Positions 14,546-19,853 of a stretch of 22,254 bases of DNA are shown one piece after another. The stretch's first letter is position 1; every line of letters starts with the position of its first letter. The translations under genes were made by a program, and so were the position numbers. Under the pieces are notes generated by a model. It ran no database searches. It had not been told where the DNA came from and saw only the letters and a list, made by a program, of their open reading frames with translations. Source of the DNA: a virus. Where the stretch lies: the IMG/VR virus record IMGVR_UViG_3300014960_000005, positions 1 to 22,254 of that record; one strand, 5' to 3'.

Positions 14546-16834
14546 TTAGACAAATCTTACTGGGGACGGCTTTACCTCTCTGCGGGAGGAACCGACCGTG
14601 GTGCCAAGGAACCCGGAATCCGCGTGTAGGCAGGCGTACTGCAAGCTGTCGGCGATGTCAGAAAAAGGATGGCTTTTCTCCGGTTTGTCGTCGGTTTCGC
14701 CCTTGGTGTTGATCTTGTACCGATACTTGCCCGCCAGCGCGGTGATCAGCGGCTTGGCCCCATCGGGGTTCAACAGCAGTCCTGGCTTGCCGTCGACCAT
14801 GCGGGTCAGGTAGTTGTCCACAGCGGCGATCCGCGCCGTGATCGAGTTGGTCTTGGCCGGTTTAACCGAGAACCCTTCCTGCTTGAACATGTCGGCCACG
14901 CAGCGTTCGTCGGTCTGGGCACGCTGGTAAGCAGCGGGGTCGATGACGACCTGGGTCCGGTAGTTGGCAAACTTGTTCACCAGCAGGGGCTTCAGCTTCT
15001 CGCGGATGAACCGCAACGCGCCCATTGACTCGCTGGTCAGAGCATCGTGGACGATCAACCGCCCGTCATACGCAACCTGACAGACCGTCGCAGCGGGGGA
15101 CAGACCCGCATCCACCCCGATGATCACCGCCGCGCCTGGCAGCGGTTTGGTGGCTTCCTTGGCCACATGGACGGCGCGGTCGAACGACCGGAACACCGGC
15201 TGCCCGGAGAGGCTGCGACCGAACTTGCCATCCACGTACACCGCGATCCAGTCGTCCGACTTGCCTTCGCACAGGTTCTCGTAATACCCGTCGGGCAGGA
15301 ACTCGACCCAGTCGGCTTCGGGGGAGCGGCCACTGGGCTGAATCGTGACGTGGGTGTTGGCCGGTGGGGCCGACAGCAAGCCTTCCCACCACGAGTCGTA
15401 ATCCGGCGGGTTGGTCGCGCCCCAGACCTTCTTGATGTCCTTGCCGAAGTCGTCACATGGCCCGACCCCGTTCATCGACTTGTCGGGATACCGGCCCAAG
15501 CGCCCGGTCAGCGCGTTGTAGATGTCGGGGTGGATCTCTCGAAACTCGTCCATGACGCCGAAGGTCAGTTGCAGTGACAGCAGCCGCCGCACGTCGTTGG
15601 AGTCGTCCAGTCCACGGAACAACACCTCGGCTTCCACGTCGTCGGCCCGCAGCACGAACTTCGACTCGGTCTTGTGCATTGCACCCAGCGGACCCAGCCA
15701 CTTCATGAAGTCGGGAATGGTGGTATCCCAGAGGATCTGGCGCGTATTCCTTATGACGGCGGTGCGGGAACGTCGAATGCCATCCCGGCAGGGAGCGATG
15801 CGCTTGGCTTCGTACAGGATCTTCATGATCGCCGCTGTCGTCTTCGTGGAGTTGTGATGTATTGCTCCGTCAACAGTTAGGTAGTTGTGAGTGCCGTCAA
15901 CTTGAAGATCCCAATAGACACTACTTGATACACGCCGTGTGATAGCTAGAATGGGCCTGTCAGATGTACTCACACTATCGGAGGTGTTAGATGGGTAGAA
16001 CAAATCACGAGCTTGTCGAGCAAGTTCGGAGGCTTGCCACAGGAGACGTCTCGTCAGTCGAGATAGCCAAGGTGCTTGGGAAGAACCCACGCCACATTCG
16101 CAAGATCCTTCTGAGACACGACCTCCCTCGTTTGCGAGAAGGCGGTCGCCGTGGAGAACACAACCATCAGTATTTTGAAGGTAGGCGGATAACTCTAAGC
16201 GGGTACGTGTGGATAACTCCTCCAGAGGGGCACCCGACACAGAAGCAAAGGAAAGGTCGAATAGCTGGGTACATGAGCGAGCATCGATACGTGATGGAGA
16301 ACAAACTAGGACGCCTTCTCTCAAGCACAGAGAGAGTAGACCATGTAGACGGTCTAACACTCCATAACCACCCCGACAACCTTCGCGTGTTCCAGTCGAA
16401 CGGGGAGCATCTGAGGGAGACTTTGACTGGCAGAGTCCCCGTGTGGTCAGAAGCGGGTCACGCGAACATGTTTTTACGACATCGCCAACCTGAAGCTCTT
16501 GAACCCGTCGATATGTACCGTCAGCGCAAAGAAGCTGGTGAGATCCGGCTGCGTCAAATTCTCCTTCTGGCGTTACAACTCGGTACAGATAGTCCGTACC
16601 TTTTGGGAACGAAATGCTGGACTGAGAAAGCTGGAATCGACATGTCTTGTCGTTCCACGATAGAACGCGCATTGGCCGATCTATATCGGCGATGGGGATG
16701 GGTCCATGCTCTGTGACCACCAGAGCGTCCCCAGATAGGCAACCCACCGGGCCGACAATGAAGTTCGAGAACTTGTCCGCCGTCAGGAACGGCGTGACGC
16801 TGGGCGACGGGTTGTAGACGAGGTGATCACTCAT
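14546..16834 (-). CDS. Terminase large subunit interrupted by an intein
   Basis: The 762-residue precursor should splice to a 465-residue terminase, residues 1-31 plus 329-762. The extein shows the two-domain motor: the Walker A loop GPVG/STKTT (residues 28-31 and 329-333), with Thr where the second Gly of a classical P-loop would be; Walker B GVMDEF (Asp429-Glu430); a coupling segment WGATNPPDYDSWW; and an RNase H-like nuclease with IIGVDAGLSP, VVIDPAA and SDIADSLQYA supplying acidic residues. It translocates and cleaves DNA at the portal. It overlaps the small terminase stop by eight bases (ATGAGTGA). Unspliced protein should be inactive because the ATP-binding loop is split, so packaging depends on splicing. 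Confidence 0.93.
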   Translation of the reverse strand: MSDHLVYNPSPSVTPFLTADKFSNFIVGPVGCLSGDALVVTEHGPIPIADIDRPMRVLSWNDKTCRFQLSQSSISFPKGTDYLYRVVTPEGEFDAAGSHQLLCADGTYRRVQELQVGDVVKTCSRDPLLTTRGLCQSKSPSDAPRSTGTREGCRGGYGVLDRLHGLLSLCLREGVLVCSPSRIDARSCTQLFDLSFASVSGAPLEELSTRTRLELSAYLQNTDGCVLHGDRLLANEGGRVSEGSCECGVGSSQAPWLSRLTRRLLWQASELARQARDLFYPSNTSDSVSTSDRPILAITRRVSSSVYWDLQVDGTHNYLTVDGAIHHNSTKTTAAIMKILYEAKRIAPCRDGIRRSRTAVIRNTRQILWDTTIPDFMKWLGPLGAMHKTESKFVLRADDVEAEVLFRGLDDSNDVRRLLSLQLTFGVMDEFREIHPDIYNALTGRLGRYPDKSMNGVGPCDDFGKDIKKVWGATNPPDYDSWWEGLLSAPPANTHVTIQPSGRSPEADWVEFLPDGYYENLCEGKSDDWIAVYVDGKFGRSLSGQPVFRSFDRAVHVAKEATKPLPGAAVIIGVDAGLSPAATVCQVAYDGRLIVHDALTSESMGALRFIREKLKPLLVNKFANYRTQVVIDPAAYQRAQTDERCVADMFKQEGFSVKPAKTNSITARIAAVDNYLTRMVDGKPGLLLNPDGAKPLITALAGKYRYKINTKGETDDKPEKSHPFSDIADSLQYACLHADSGFLGTTVGSSRREVKPSPVRFV
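15925..15952 (+). promoter_or_regulatory. Sigma70-like promoter for the antisense HNH gene
   Basis: TTGATA and TAGAAT are separated by 16 bases on the plus strand, within DNA that on the minus strand encodes Hint block F. The predicted start near 15959 gives a leader of about 32 bases to the HNH ATG. Confidence 0.55.
15980..15985 (+). promoter_or_regulatory. Shine-Dalgarno of the antisense HNH gene
   Basis: GGAGGT lies five bases ahead of the ATG at 15991. A near-perfect ribosome-binding site in the antisense of an intein would be unlikely unless the plus-strand frame is a real gene. Confidence 0.8.
15991..16716 (+). CDS. HNH homing endonuclease encoded antisense inside the intein (241 aa)
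   Basis: The N-terminus (residues 5-45) is a helix-turn-helix, HELVEQVRRLATGDVSSVEI followed by AKVLGKNPRHIRKILLRHDL. The HNH fold follows: SGYVWITPPEGHP (70-82), EHRYVMENKLGRLL (98-110), RVDHVDG with His118, then LHNHPDNLRVF with Asn126 and Asn130, and His140. This is the EHRxVMExxLGRxL...HxDG...NxxxNL pattern of phage HNH_3-type nucleases, with one His of the usual HH replaced by Asp117. It has its own promoter and GGAGGT. Residues 1-156 occupy the linker between the Hint halves; residues 157-241 lie antisense to Hint blocks A and B and are probably overprinted. It would cut intein-free terminase alleles and drive homing of the intein. The gene is nested in the terminase gene on the opposite strand, so its transcript is antisense to terminase mRNA. 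Confidence 0.9.
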   Translation: MGRTNHELVEQVRRLATGDVSSVEIAKVLGKNPRHIRKILLRHDLPRLREGGRRGEHNHQYFEGRRITLSGYVWITPPEGHPTQKQRKGRIAGYMSEHRYVMENKLGRLLSSTERVDHVDGLTLHNHPDNLRVFQSNGEHLRETLTGRVPVWSEAGHANMFLRHRQPEALEPVDMYRQRKEAGEIRLRQILLLALQLGTDSPYLLGTKCWTEKAGIDMSCRSTIERALADLYRRWGWVHAL

Positions 16835-17339
16835 CTTCCCAGTCCTCGGGTAGCTCCAGGGCTTGGTTGCGCGACACGGCTGGCAGCAGGGTCGGTTCGG
16901 TCGAGGCTTCGATCACGCGACCCGGCTGTTCTCCCACTTGAGGGATGTTGATGGTGATGGAGAAGCCGTTGCCCGCAGCGACCTGCGGCGCGTTCTGCTT
17001 GGGTTCCAGGTCACCCAGCTTGGCCAGCGTCTTAAGGGCGTCGATCTTCAACGCCAGGCCGACTTCCGGGTCTTTGGCTCGCAGCCACACCTCGGCCATC
17101 ACGTCTTCAGCGGCATGCGCCGCCCGCATCCGAAAAGTAACGCCTTCCTTCTTGAGTTCCGCCGCCATGCGCGAGACGCGGACTTCAAACCCACGGTCGT
17201 TGCGCAGCAGCGCCGTCTGCTCCGGGGTGTAGTGATACCGGGCGCAGATATCTTCCAGCGAGTCGATCCCCACCGCCGCTTCGGCAATGAGTTGCGCTGG
17301 TACGTCAAGAATGGGGTGGAGGGCGAATTCGTCAGGCAT
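16827..17339 (-). CDS. Terminase small subunit
   Basis: A 170-aa protein (start MPDEFALHPILDVPAQLIAE) immediately upstream of the large subunit, overlapping it by eight bases. It has an N-terminal HTH-like region (SLEDICARYHYTPEQTALLR), a central helical stretch (MRAAHAAEDVMAEVWLRAKD, then KIDALKTLAKLGDLEP) suited to ring oligomerisation, and an acidic Pro-rich tail for contacting the large subunit. Small terminases bind the packaging site and stimulate the large subunit. A TTG at 17354 could add five residues. Neither start has a strong Shine-Dalgarno; the ATG is preferred, about 33 bases after the predicted transcription start. Confidence 0.85.
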   Translation of the reverse strand: MPDEFALHPILDVPAQLIAEAAVGIDSLEDICARYHYTPEQTALLRNDRGFEVRVSRMAAELKKEGVTFRMRAAHAAEDVMAEVWLRAKDPEVGLALKIDALKTLAKLGDLEPKQNAPQVAAGNGFSITINIPQVGEQPGRVIEASTEPTLLPAVSRNQALELPEDWEDE

Positions 17340-17378
17340 GGACGCTGACCGCAAGGTCGGTGCGGGGAGATGGTGGTG

Positions 17379-17407
17379 TTAATACTACGGGTTAGTTAGG
17401 GTGTCAA
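17379..17407 (-). promoter_or_regulatory. Strong sigma70 promoter for the packaging/structural operon
   Basis: On the minus strand TTGACA and TATTAA are separated by exactly 17 bases. It is the best promoter in the window and fires leftward into the terminase genes. The spacer contains CTAACTAAC, related to the recurring GTTAGC motif. Confidence 0.8.
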
Positions 17408-17430
17408 GGGTACGCAGATTGTGCGTACCC
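17408..17430. repeat. 9-bp dyad next to the late promoter (operator candidate)
   Basis: GGGTACGCA and TGCGTACCC form a perfect inverted repeat with a 5-base centre. It abuts the -35 of the structural-operon promoter, a place suited to an activator, or to a repressor competing with RNA polymerase. Confidence 0.65.
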
Positions 17431-17547
17431 CGTTGAGTTAGGTGGACGTACCGAAACAAGTTTACGTGACGGCGTTGGATGGGTGTTAGGTGTTTAACAG
17501 CTGTAAAAATTTGGTCTTGGGGTGTGAGCGGCACGTGAGGGTGGGGT

Positions 17548-17563
17548 ACGGGTCGCGACCCGT
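17548..17563. repeat. Perfect 16-bp palindrome
   Basis: ACGGGTCGCGACCCGT reads the same on both strands. It may be a dimeric regulator site or, with the following TTTCC, a weak hairpin. Confidence 0.6.
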
Positions 17564-17696
17564 TTCCGGGGGTGGGGTAGGGGGTACCCTGGGTCGCGTG
17601 TTAGCACGTCGCGCCTGCAGGTTAATGGCGCACCATAGGTGGAAGTACCGCGCTGCGCTCAGGCAAGGCGTGGGAACCCAAAACCGCACGGCACGG

Positions 17697-17725
17697 TTGA
17701 TATGTCGGGCGCCCGGCGCTAGGGT
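17697..17725 (+). promoter_or_regulatory. Weak candidate plus-strand promoter
   Basis: TTGATA and TAGGGT are 17 bases apart on the plus strand, upstream of the first rightward gene. The -10 is poor, but it is embedded in a CTAGGG/CCCTAG dyad (17719-17737) that could be an operator. Confidence 0.3.
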
Positions 17726-17777
17726 TAAAACCCCTAGAACAATGGGTCGCAGCATGGTGCGGGGGAGTTGGCCCCAT

Positions 17778-17798
17778 GTACCGCGCAGAGTACCGCGC
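17778..17798. repeat. Two GTACCGCGC direct repeats 12 bp apart
   Basis: GTACCGCGC occurs at 17778-17786 and 17790-17798, with a third copy at 17645-17653. The spacing of about one helical turn fits cooperative protein binding upstream of the rightward genes. Confidence 0.45.
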
Positions 17799-17827
17799 GA
17801 ACATCCTAACGCATGATGCTGCGGGGC

Positions 17828-17861
17828 GACTAAAAGGTATTCGCAAGAGTACCTTTTAGTC
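17828..17861 (+). promoter_or_regulatory. 12-bp perfect hairpin in the leader of the 83-aa gene
   Basis: GACTAAAAGGTA pairs with TACCTTTTAGTC around a 10-base loop. It ends nine bases before the GGAGG of the next gene. It could be an operator, an RNA-binding-protein site, or a hairpin that controls translation. It is not followed by a T run, so it is unlikely to be a terminator. Confidence 0.6.
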
Positions 17862-17879
17862 ACCTGCATGGAGGGCGAC

Positions 17880-18131
17880 ATGATCGCATACGGTTTCACC
17901 AATCGCGACGGTAGCGGTCGGGTTAACCCGCATCGCAGGAAGCGCGACCCCGCACAGAATCACGCCATCGCAGGATCGATCCCCAAGGATCGGACGTGGC
18001 GCAAGGAACCTTTGTATGACGATCAGTTTACGCTGATCGCCGAGTCTTTCGGGCTAACGCCCGAAGAAATGGTGCGGAAACTCCGCATTGAGCGCGGCCT
18101 ACGCCAGCTGGCTGCTAAATTCAATCGTTGA
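17880..18131 (+). CDS. Hypothetical basic protein (83 aa)
   Basis: An ATG at 17868 lies in frame, but GGAGG inside that extension is well spaced from the ATG at 17880, so the shorter form is preferred. The protein begins MIAYGFTNRDGSGRVNPHRR and is basic throughout. The C-terminal half (FTLIAESFGLTPEEMVRKLR) looks like a helix-turn-helix-type or small helical DNA-binding unit. No family is recognised. It is the first gene of the rightward unit, after a strong leader hairpin, so a regulatory role is possible but unproved. Confidence 0.72.
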   Translation: MIAYGFTNRDGSGRVNPHRRKRDPAQNHAIAGSIPKDRTWRKEPLYDDQFTLIAESFGLTPEEMVRKLRIERGLRQLAAKFNR

Positions 18132-18158
18132 CTGGCAATCGTTTACTGGAGTCTAACT

Positions 18159-18689
18159 ATGATCACTTCGCAAAAGTTTAGCGCAAACCTTCGCGCGTTC
18201 GGCAAGCTCGACGAAGCCGCTCGTGCTTTGCTGGCGGAAACCGTCGCTTACGTTATCTATCAGCACCACGCCCACGGCAACAAAGACCCGTGGCTAAAGC
18301 TCAAGGACGCCCAGCTTCCCGGCTGGATTAGGGACGCCATTGGTCGGATTCCGCTCGGCAAACGCGACAAGAGCATGACAGAAAGGATCGCCGAATCGCG
18401 GGGTGATACGTTCGCCGCTTTGGCGTTCACTTCGCAAGCAGAAAAGCGGGCGATTGCCAAAGCGCAGCGTGAAGCGCGAGCGGAACGCAAGGCAGCGGCA
18501 CCGGCGGCGGTTGAACCAGCATCGGTAGAAGCTGCTAACTCGCCCATAGAATCGGAAGCGGAATCTGTCGAAGTGTCGAACGCTCTTATCGTCGACGGCA
18601 GCGTCATCGATCTGACGCCCAGCGAAGCGGAAGCTATGATGATCTACCTTGACCAGATTCGGATGCCGAAGCTGGCGATCGCCGCGTAA
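18159..18689 (+). CDS. Hypothetical helical early protein (176 aa)
   Basis: GGAG precedes the ATG by seven bases. The N-terminal part (about residues 1-70) is helical with several His and Trp residues (VIYQHHAHGNKDPWLKLKDA). The middle is a Lys/Arg/Ala-rich helix (AEKRAIAKAQREARAERKAA), followed by an acidic Ala/Glu/Ser linker. The C-terminal end is hydrophobic and compact. No family is recognised. It ends just before a strong terminator, so this gene and the 83-aa gene form a two-gene transcript. Confidence 0.75.
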   Translation: MITSQKFSANLRAFGKLDEAARALLAETVAYVIYQHHAHGNKDPWLKLKDAQLPGWIRDAIGRIPLGKRDKSMTERIAESRGDTFAALAFTSQAEKRAIAKAQREARAERKAAAPAAVEPASVEAANSPIESEAESVEVSNALIVDGSVIDLTPSEAEAMMIYLDQIRMPKLAIAA

Positions 18690-18706
18690 ACTACAGGTCG
18701 CTGTGC

Positions 18707-18732
18707 CCCGTCCCCGTGTTACCGGGGACGGG
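18707..18732 (+). terminator. Rho-independent terminator after the 176-aa gene
   Basis: CCCGTCCCCG and CGGGGACGGG form a perfect 10-bp stem with a 6-base loop, followed by TTT and later TTTT. It lies 17 bases after the stop codon. Confidence 0.8.
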
Positions 18733-18875
18733 TTTAATCGCGTTTTGAGGCATCGCCCTGCCGTCAAGGTAGGGTGGTAGCTTGACACCATGTAGCGGCG
18801 CTCCTGCGCCCGAATAGGTGCCTTGCTGCGTGTATCTGCATCGCATCCTGCGTGTGTCTGATGTACTGGCACCGG

Positions 18876-18949
18876 CGTGCCGGCAGGTTAGCTAACAAGT
18901 GTTTACAAAGTTTACGCGCCTCGCGTAAACACCAACGTGCCGGCAGGTT
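18876..18949. repeat. CGTGCCGGCAGGTT direct repeats, inverted copy at 19169
   Basis: Exact copies lie at 18876-18889 and 18936-18949, 60 bases apart. A CCTGCCGGCACG inverted copy is at 19169-19180. Each copy is directly next to a GTTAGC or GTTTAC motif. Confidence 0.7.
18910..18930. repeat. Inverted repeat of two GTTTACGCG units
   Basis: GTTTACGCG and CGCGTAAAC form a 9-bp perfect dyad with a 3-base centre, built from two copies of the GTTTAC array motif. Confidence 0.6.
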
Positions 18950-19042
18950 TGTAAACTGCTGTTAGCAATTATCAAATTATCCAGGCGGGTTAAGAACTGG
19001 CTGGATGGCATAAGTGTTTGTTTTTCCAGGGTCGGTGTAAAC

Positions 19043-19095
19043 ATTGTGTACCCTATTATATATTTATTTACCATCATCATAATTATATATACGGT
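19043..19095. other. AT-rich patch, possible unwinding element
   Basis: This short stretch, including ATTATATATTTATTTACC and AATTATATATAC, is strongly AT-rich in a GC-rich genome. It lies in the middle of the repeat array, where a DNA-unwinding element would be expected in an origin. Confidence 0.45.
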
Positions 19096-19113
19096 CAGGT
19101 TCTGACGAACCTG
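19096..19113. repeat. 7-bp perfect hairpin
   Basis: CAGGTTC and GAACCTG pair around TGAC. It borders the AT-rich patch. Confidence 0.5.
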
Positions 19114-19203
19114 CCCTAGTGTTTACAGAGTTTACAAAACCCAACCCGCGTAAACACTCTTGTAAACACCTGCCGGCACGCTGGAACATTCGTTTATATA
19201 CCT

Positions 19204-19221
19204 AATTATCCATGGATAATT
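19204..19221. repeat. 18-bp perfect palindrome with a third half-site
   Basis: AATTATCCATGGATAATT is a perfect palindrome; another GGATAATT follows directly, and AATTATCC also occurs at 18975. The half-site matches seven of nine bases of the DnaA-box consensus. Confidence 0.6.
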
Positions 19222-19469
19222 GGATAATTGTCTTTTTAGTTTACAAATAACCGCCTAGCGCACAACCTGTGCGCCTGATGGACGTTTGTTAGCTACTTTT
19301 GCCCCCTTGAAAAAAGCTGTTTACACGACTGCCAGCCCCCCCCTCCTGCCTTTTTGCTAACAGTTCTGTAAACACGTTTCTTCAAACCTGCTAACACACG
19401 CACTCCCTGCCGTAAACACTTTGTTTACAACCCTGTAAACACCAACTCGCAAACCGGCTAACGTAACTG

Positions 19470-19499
19470 TTGACATCCTAACACCCAAGGTGCTAACGT
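19470..19499 (+). promoter_or_regulatory. Promoter for the early gene run, leaderless-type
   Basis: TTGACA is separated by 18 bases from TAACGT, which has a TG extension one base upstream. The predicted start coincides with the A of the ATG at 19506. The -10 overlaps a GCTAAC motif. Confidence 0.5.
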
Positions 19500-19505
19500 G
19501 ACATC

Positions 19506-19850
19506 ATGGCTAACAACCCTCGCCCCCTGACGTTGCACTTCAACCCGGCTGACTTCCGTCGGCTGACTTTCAAAGCTGCTAACAACGACTGCCCGCCCGA
19601 GGTCTGGATCAAGCGCACGCTCAATCACTACATCAACACTGGCAGTCTACCCGGCCCCGAGTCGTTCAATCGACTGTATCCAACAACCAAGAACCACCCC
19701 CCGCATCACCCGTCCCTAACCTCCGTCTTTGCCAGCGTCCATCTAACCTGGCTGGATCACCTGATCCAAACCTTACCCCCGGTCTACCTGACACGAGGCA
19801 TCAGCCGTCGTCGTCTGGTGGAGACACTGACTCTTTGTTCACTGGAGTAA
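19506..19850 (+). CDS. Hypothetical protein, RHH-like N-terminus (114 aa)
   Basis: The N-terminal 45 residues (PLTLHFNPADFRRLTFKAAN, then PPEVWIKRTLNHYI) have the strand-helix-helix pattern of ribbon-helix-helix DNA-binding proteins. A His/Pro-rich linker follows, then a second part (HLTWLDHLIQTLPPVYLTRG, then RRRLVETLTLCSLE) that may be another similar unit. As the first gene after the repeat array, it is a natural candidate for the protein that binds these repeats. There is no Shine-Dalgarno, and the predicted transcript starts at the ATG. The RHH call is by eye and uncertain. Confidence 0.7.
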   Translation: MANNPRPLTLHFNPADFRRLTFKAANNDCPPEVWIKRTLNHYINTGSLPGPESFNRLYPTTKNHPPHHPSLTSVFASVHLTWLDHLIQTLPPVYLTRGISRRRLVETLTLCSLE

Positions 19851-19853
19851 CCC

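Larger units (their letters stand above)
15851..16741 (-). mobile_element. Intein (297 aa) in the terminase Walker A loop
   Basis: Intein residues are 32-328 of the precursor. Block A begins at Cys32 (CLSGDALVVTEHGPIPIADI), block B holds the His of AAGSHQLLCADG (Thr of the usual TxxH is Ala), followed by VQELQVGDVV. Block F is VYWDLQVDGTHNYLTVDG and block G is AIHHN with Ser as the +1 extein residue. All residues needed for standard Cys1 splicing with a His-Asn end and Ser+1 are present, so it is probably active. The Hint halves account for about 94 and 39 residues; the roughly 165 residues between have no LAGLIDADG, HNH or other endonuclease motif in the sense frame. That central DNA encodes an HNH nuclease on the other strand. 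Confidence 0.93.
17431..17827. other. Divergent control region without a supported gene
   Basis: This GC-rich stretch between the divergent transcripts has no frame with credible protein features. It holds a 16-bp perfect palindrome (17548-17563, ACGGGTCGCGACCCGT), a CGTGTTAGCACG hairpin near 17600, a CTAGGG...CCCTAG dyad (17719-17737) and three GTACCGCGC copies (17645, 17778, 17790). A packaging site, operators or a leader are all possible; none can be proved from sequence alone. Confidence 0.6.
18733..19505. other. Repeat-rich noncoding region, candidate origin/regulatory hub
   Basis: No credible gene lies here. Between 18900 and 19440 there are 15 copies of a GTTTAC core in both orientations, most as GTGTTTAC (18901, 18910, 18925, 18951, 19037, 19121, 19130, 19150, 19162, 19239, 19319, 19368, 19412, 19423, 19435). 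GTTAGC/GCTAAC motifs occur at 18887, 18891, 18961, 19288, 19356, 19390, 19457 and 19492. Further elements are CGTGCCGGCAGGTT repeats, an AT-rich patch at 19043-19095, and TTATCCA sequences resembling DnaA boxes (18977, 19206, 19211 and 19219). This combination resembles iteron-type replication origins, but it could also be a regulator-binding array. Confidence 0.7.

Noticed and set aside
15968-16459. An in-frame endonuclease in the middle of the intein on the terminase strand
   Set aside because: No LAGLIDADG, HNH, GIY-YIG or Vsr-like motif is visible in the sense translation of the linker; it is a Ser/Arg/Leu-rich shadow of the plus-strand HNH gene.
17486-17902. Open frames on both strands in the divergent control region
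   Set aside because: They are of low complexity, lack ribosome-binding sites, and run through palindromes and the leader hairpin.
18782-18787. A perfect TTGACA as a possible plus-strand -35 box
   Set aside because: No acceptable -10 lies 15-19 bases downstream.
18892-19080. A 62-codon minus-strand frame in the repeat region
   Set aside because: There is no Shine-Dalgarno and the sequence is built from the GTTTAC repeats and the AT-rich patch.
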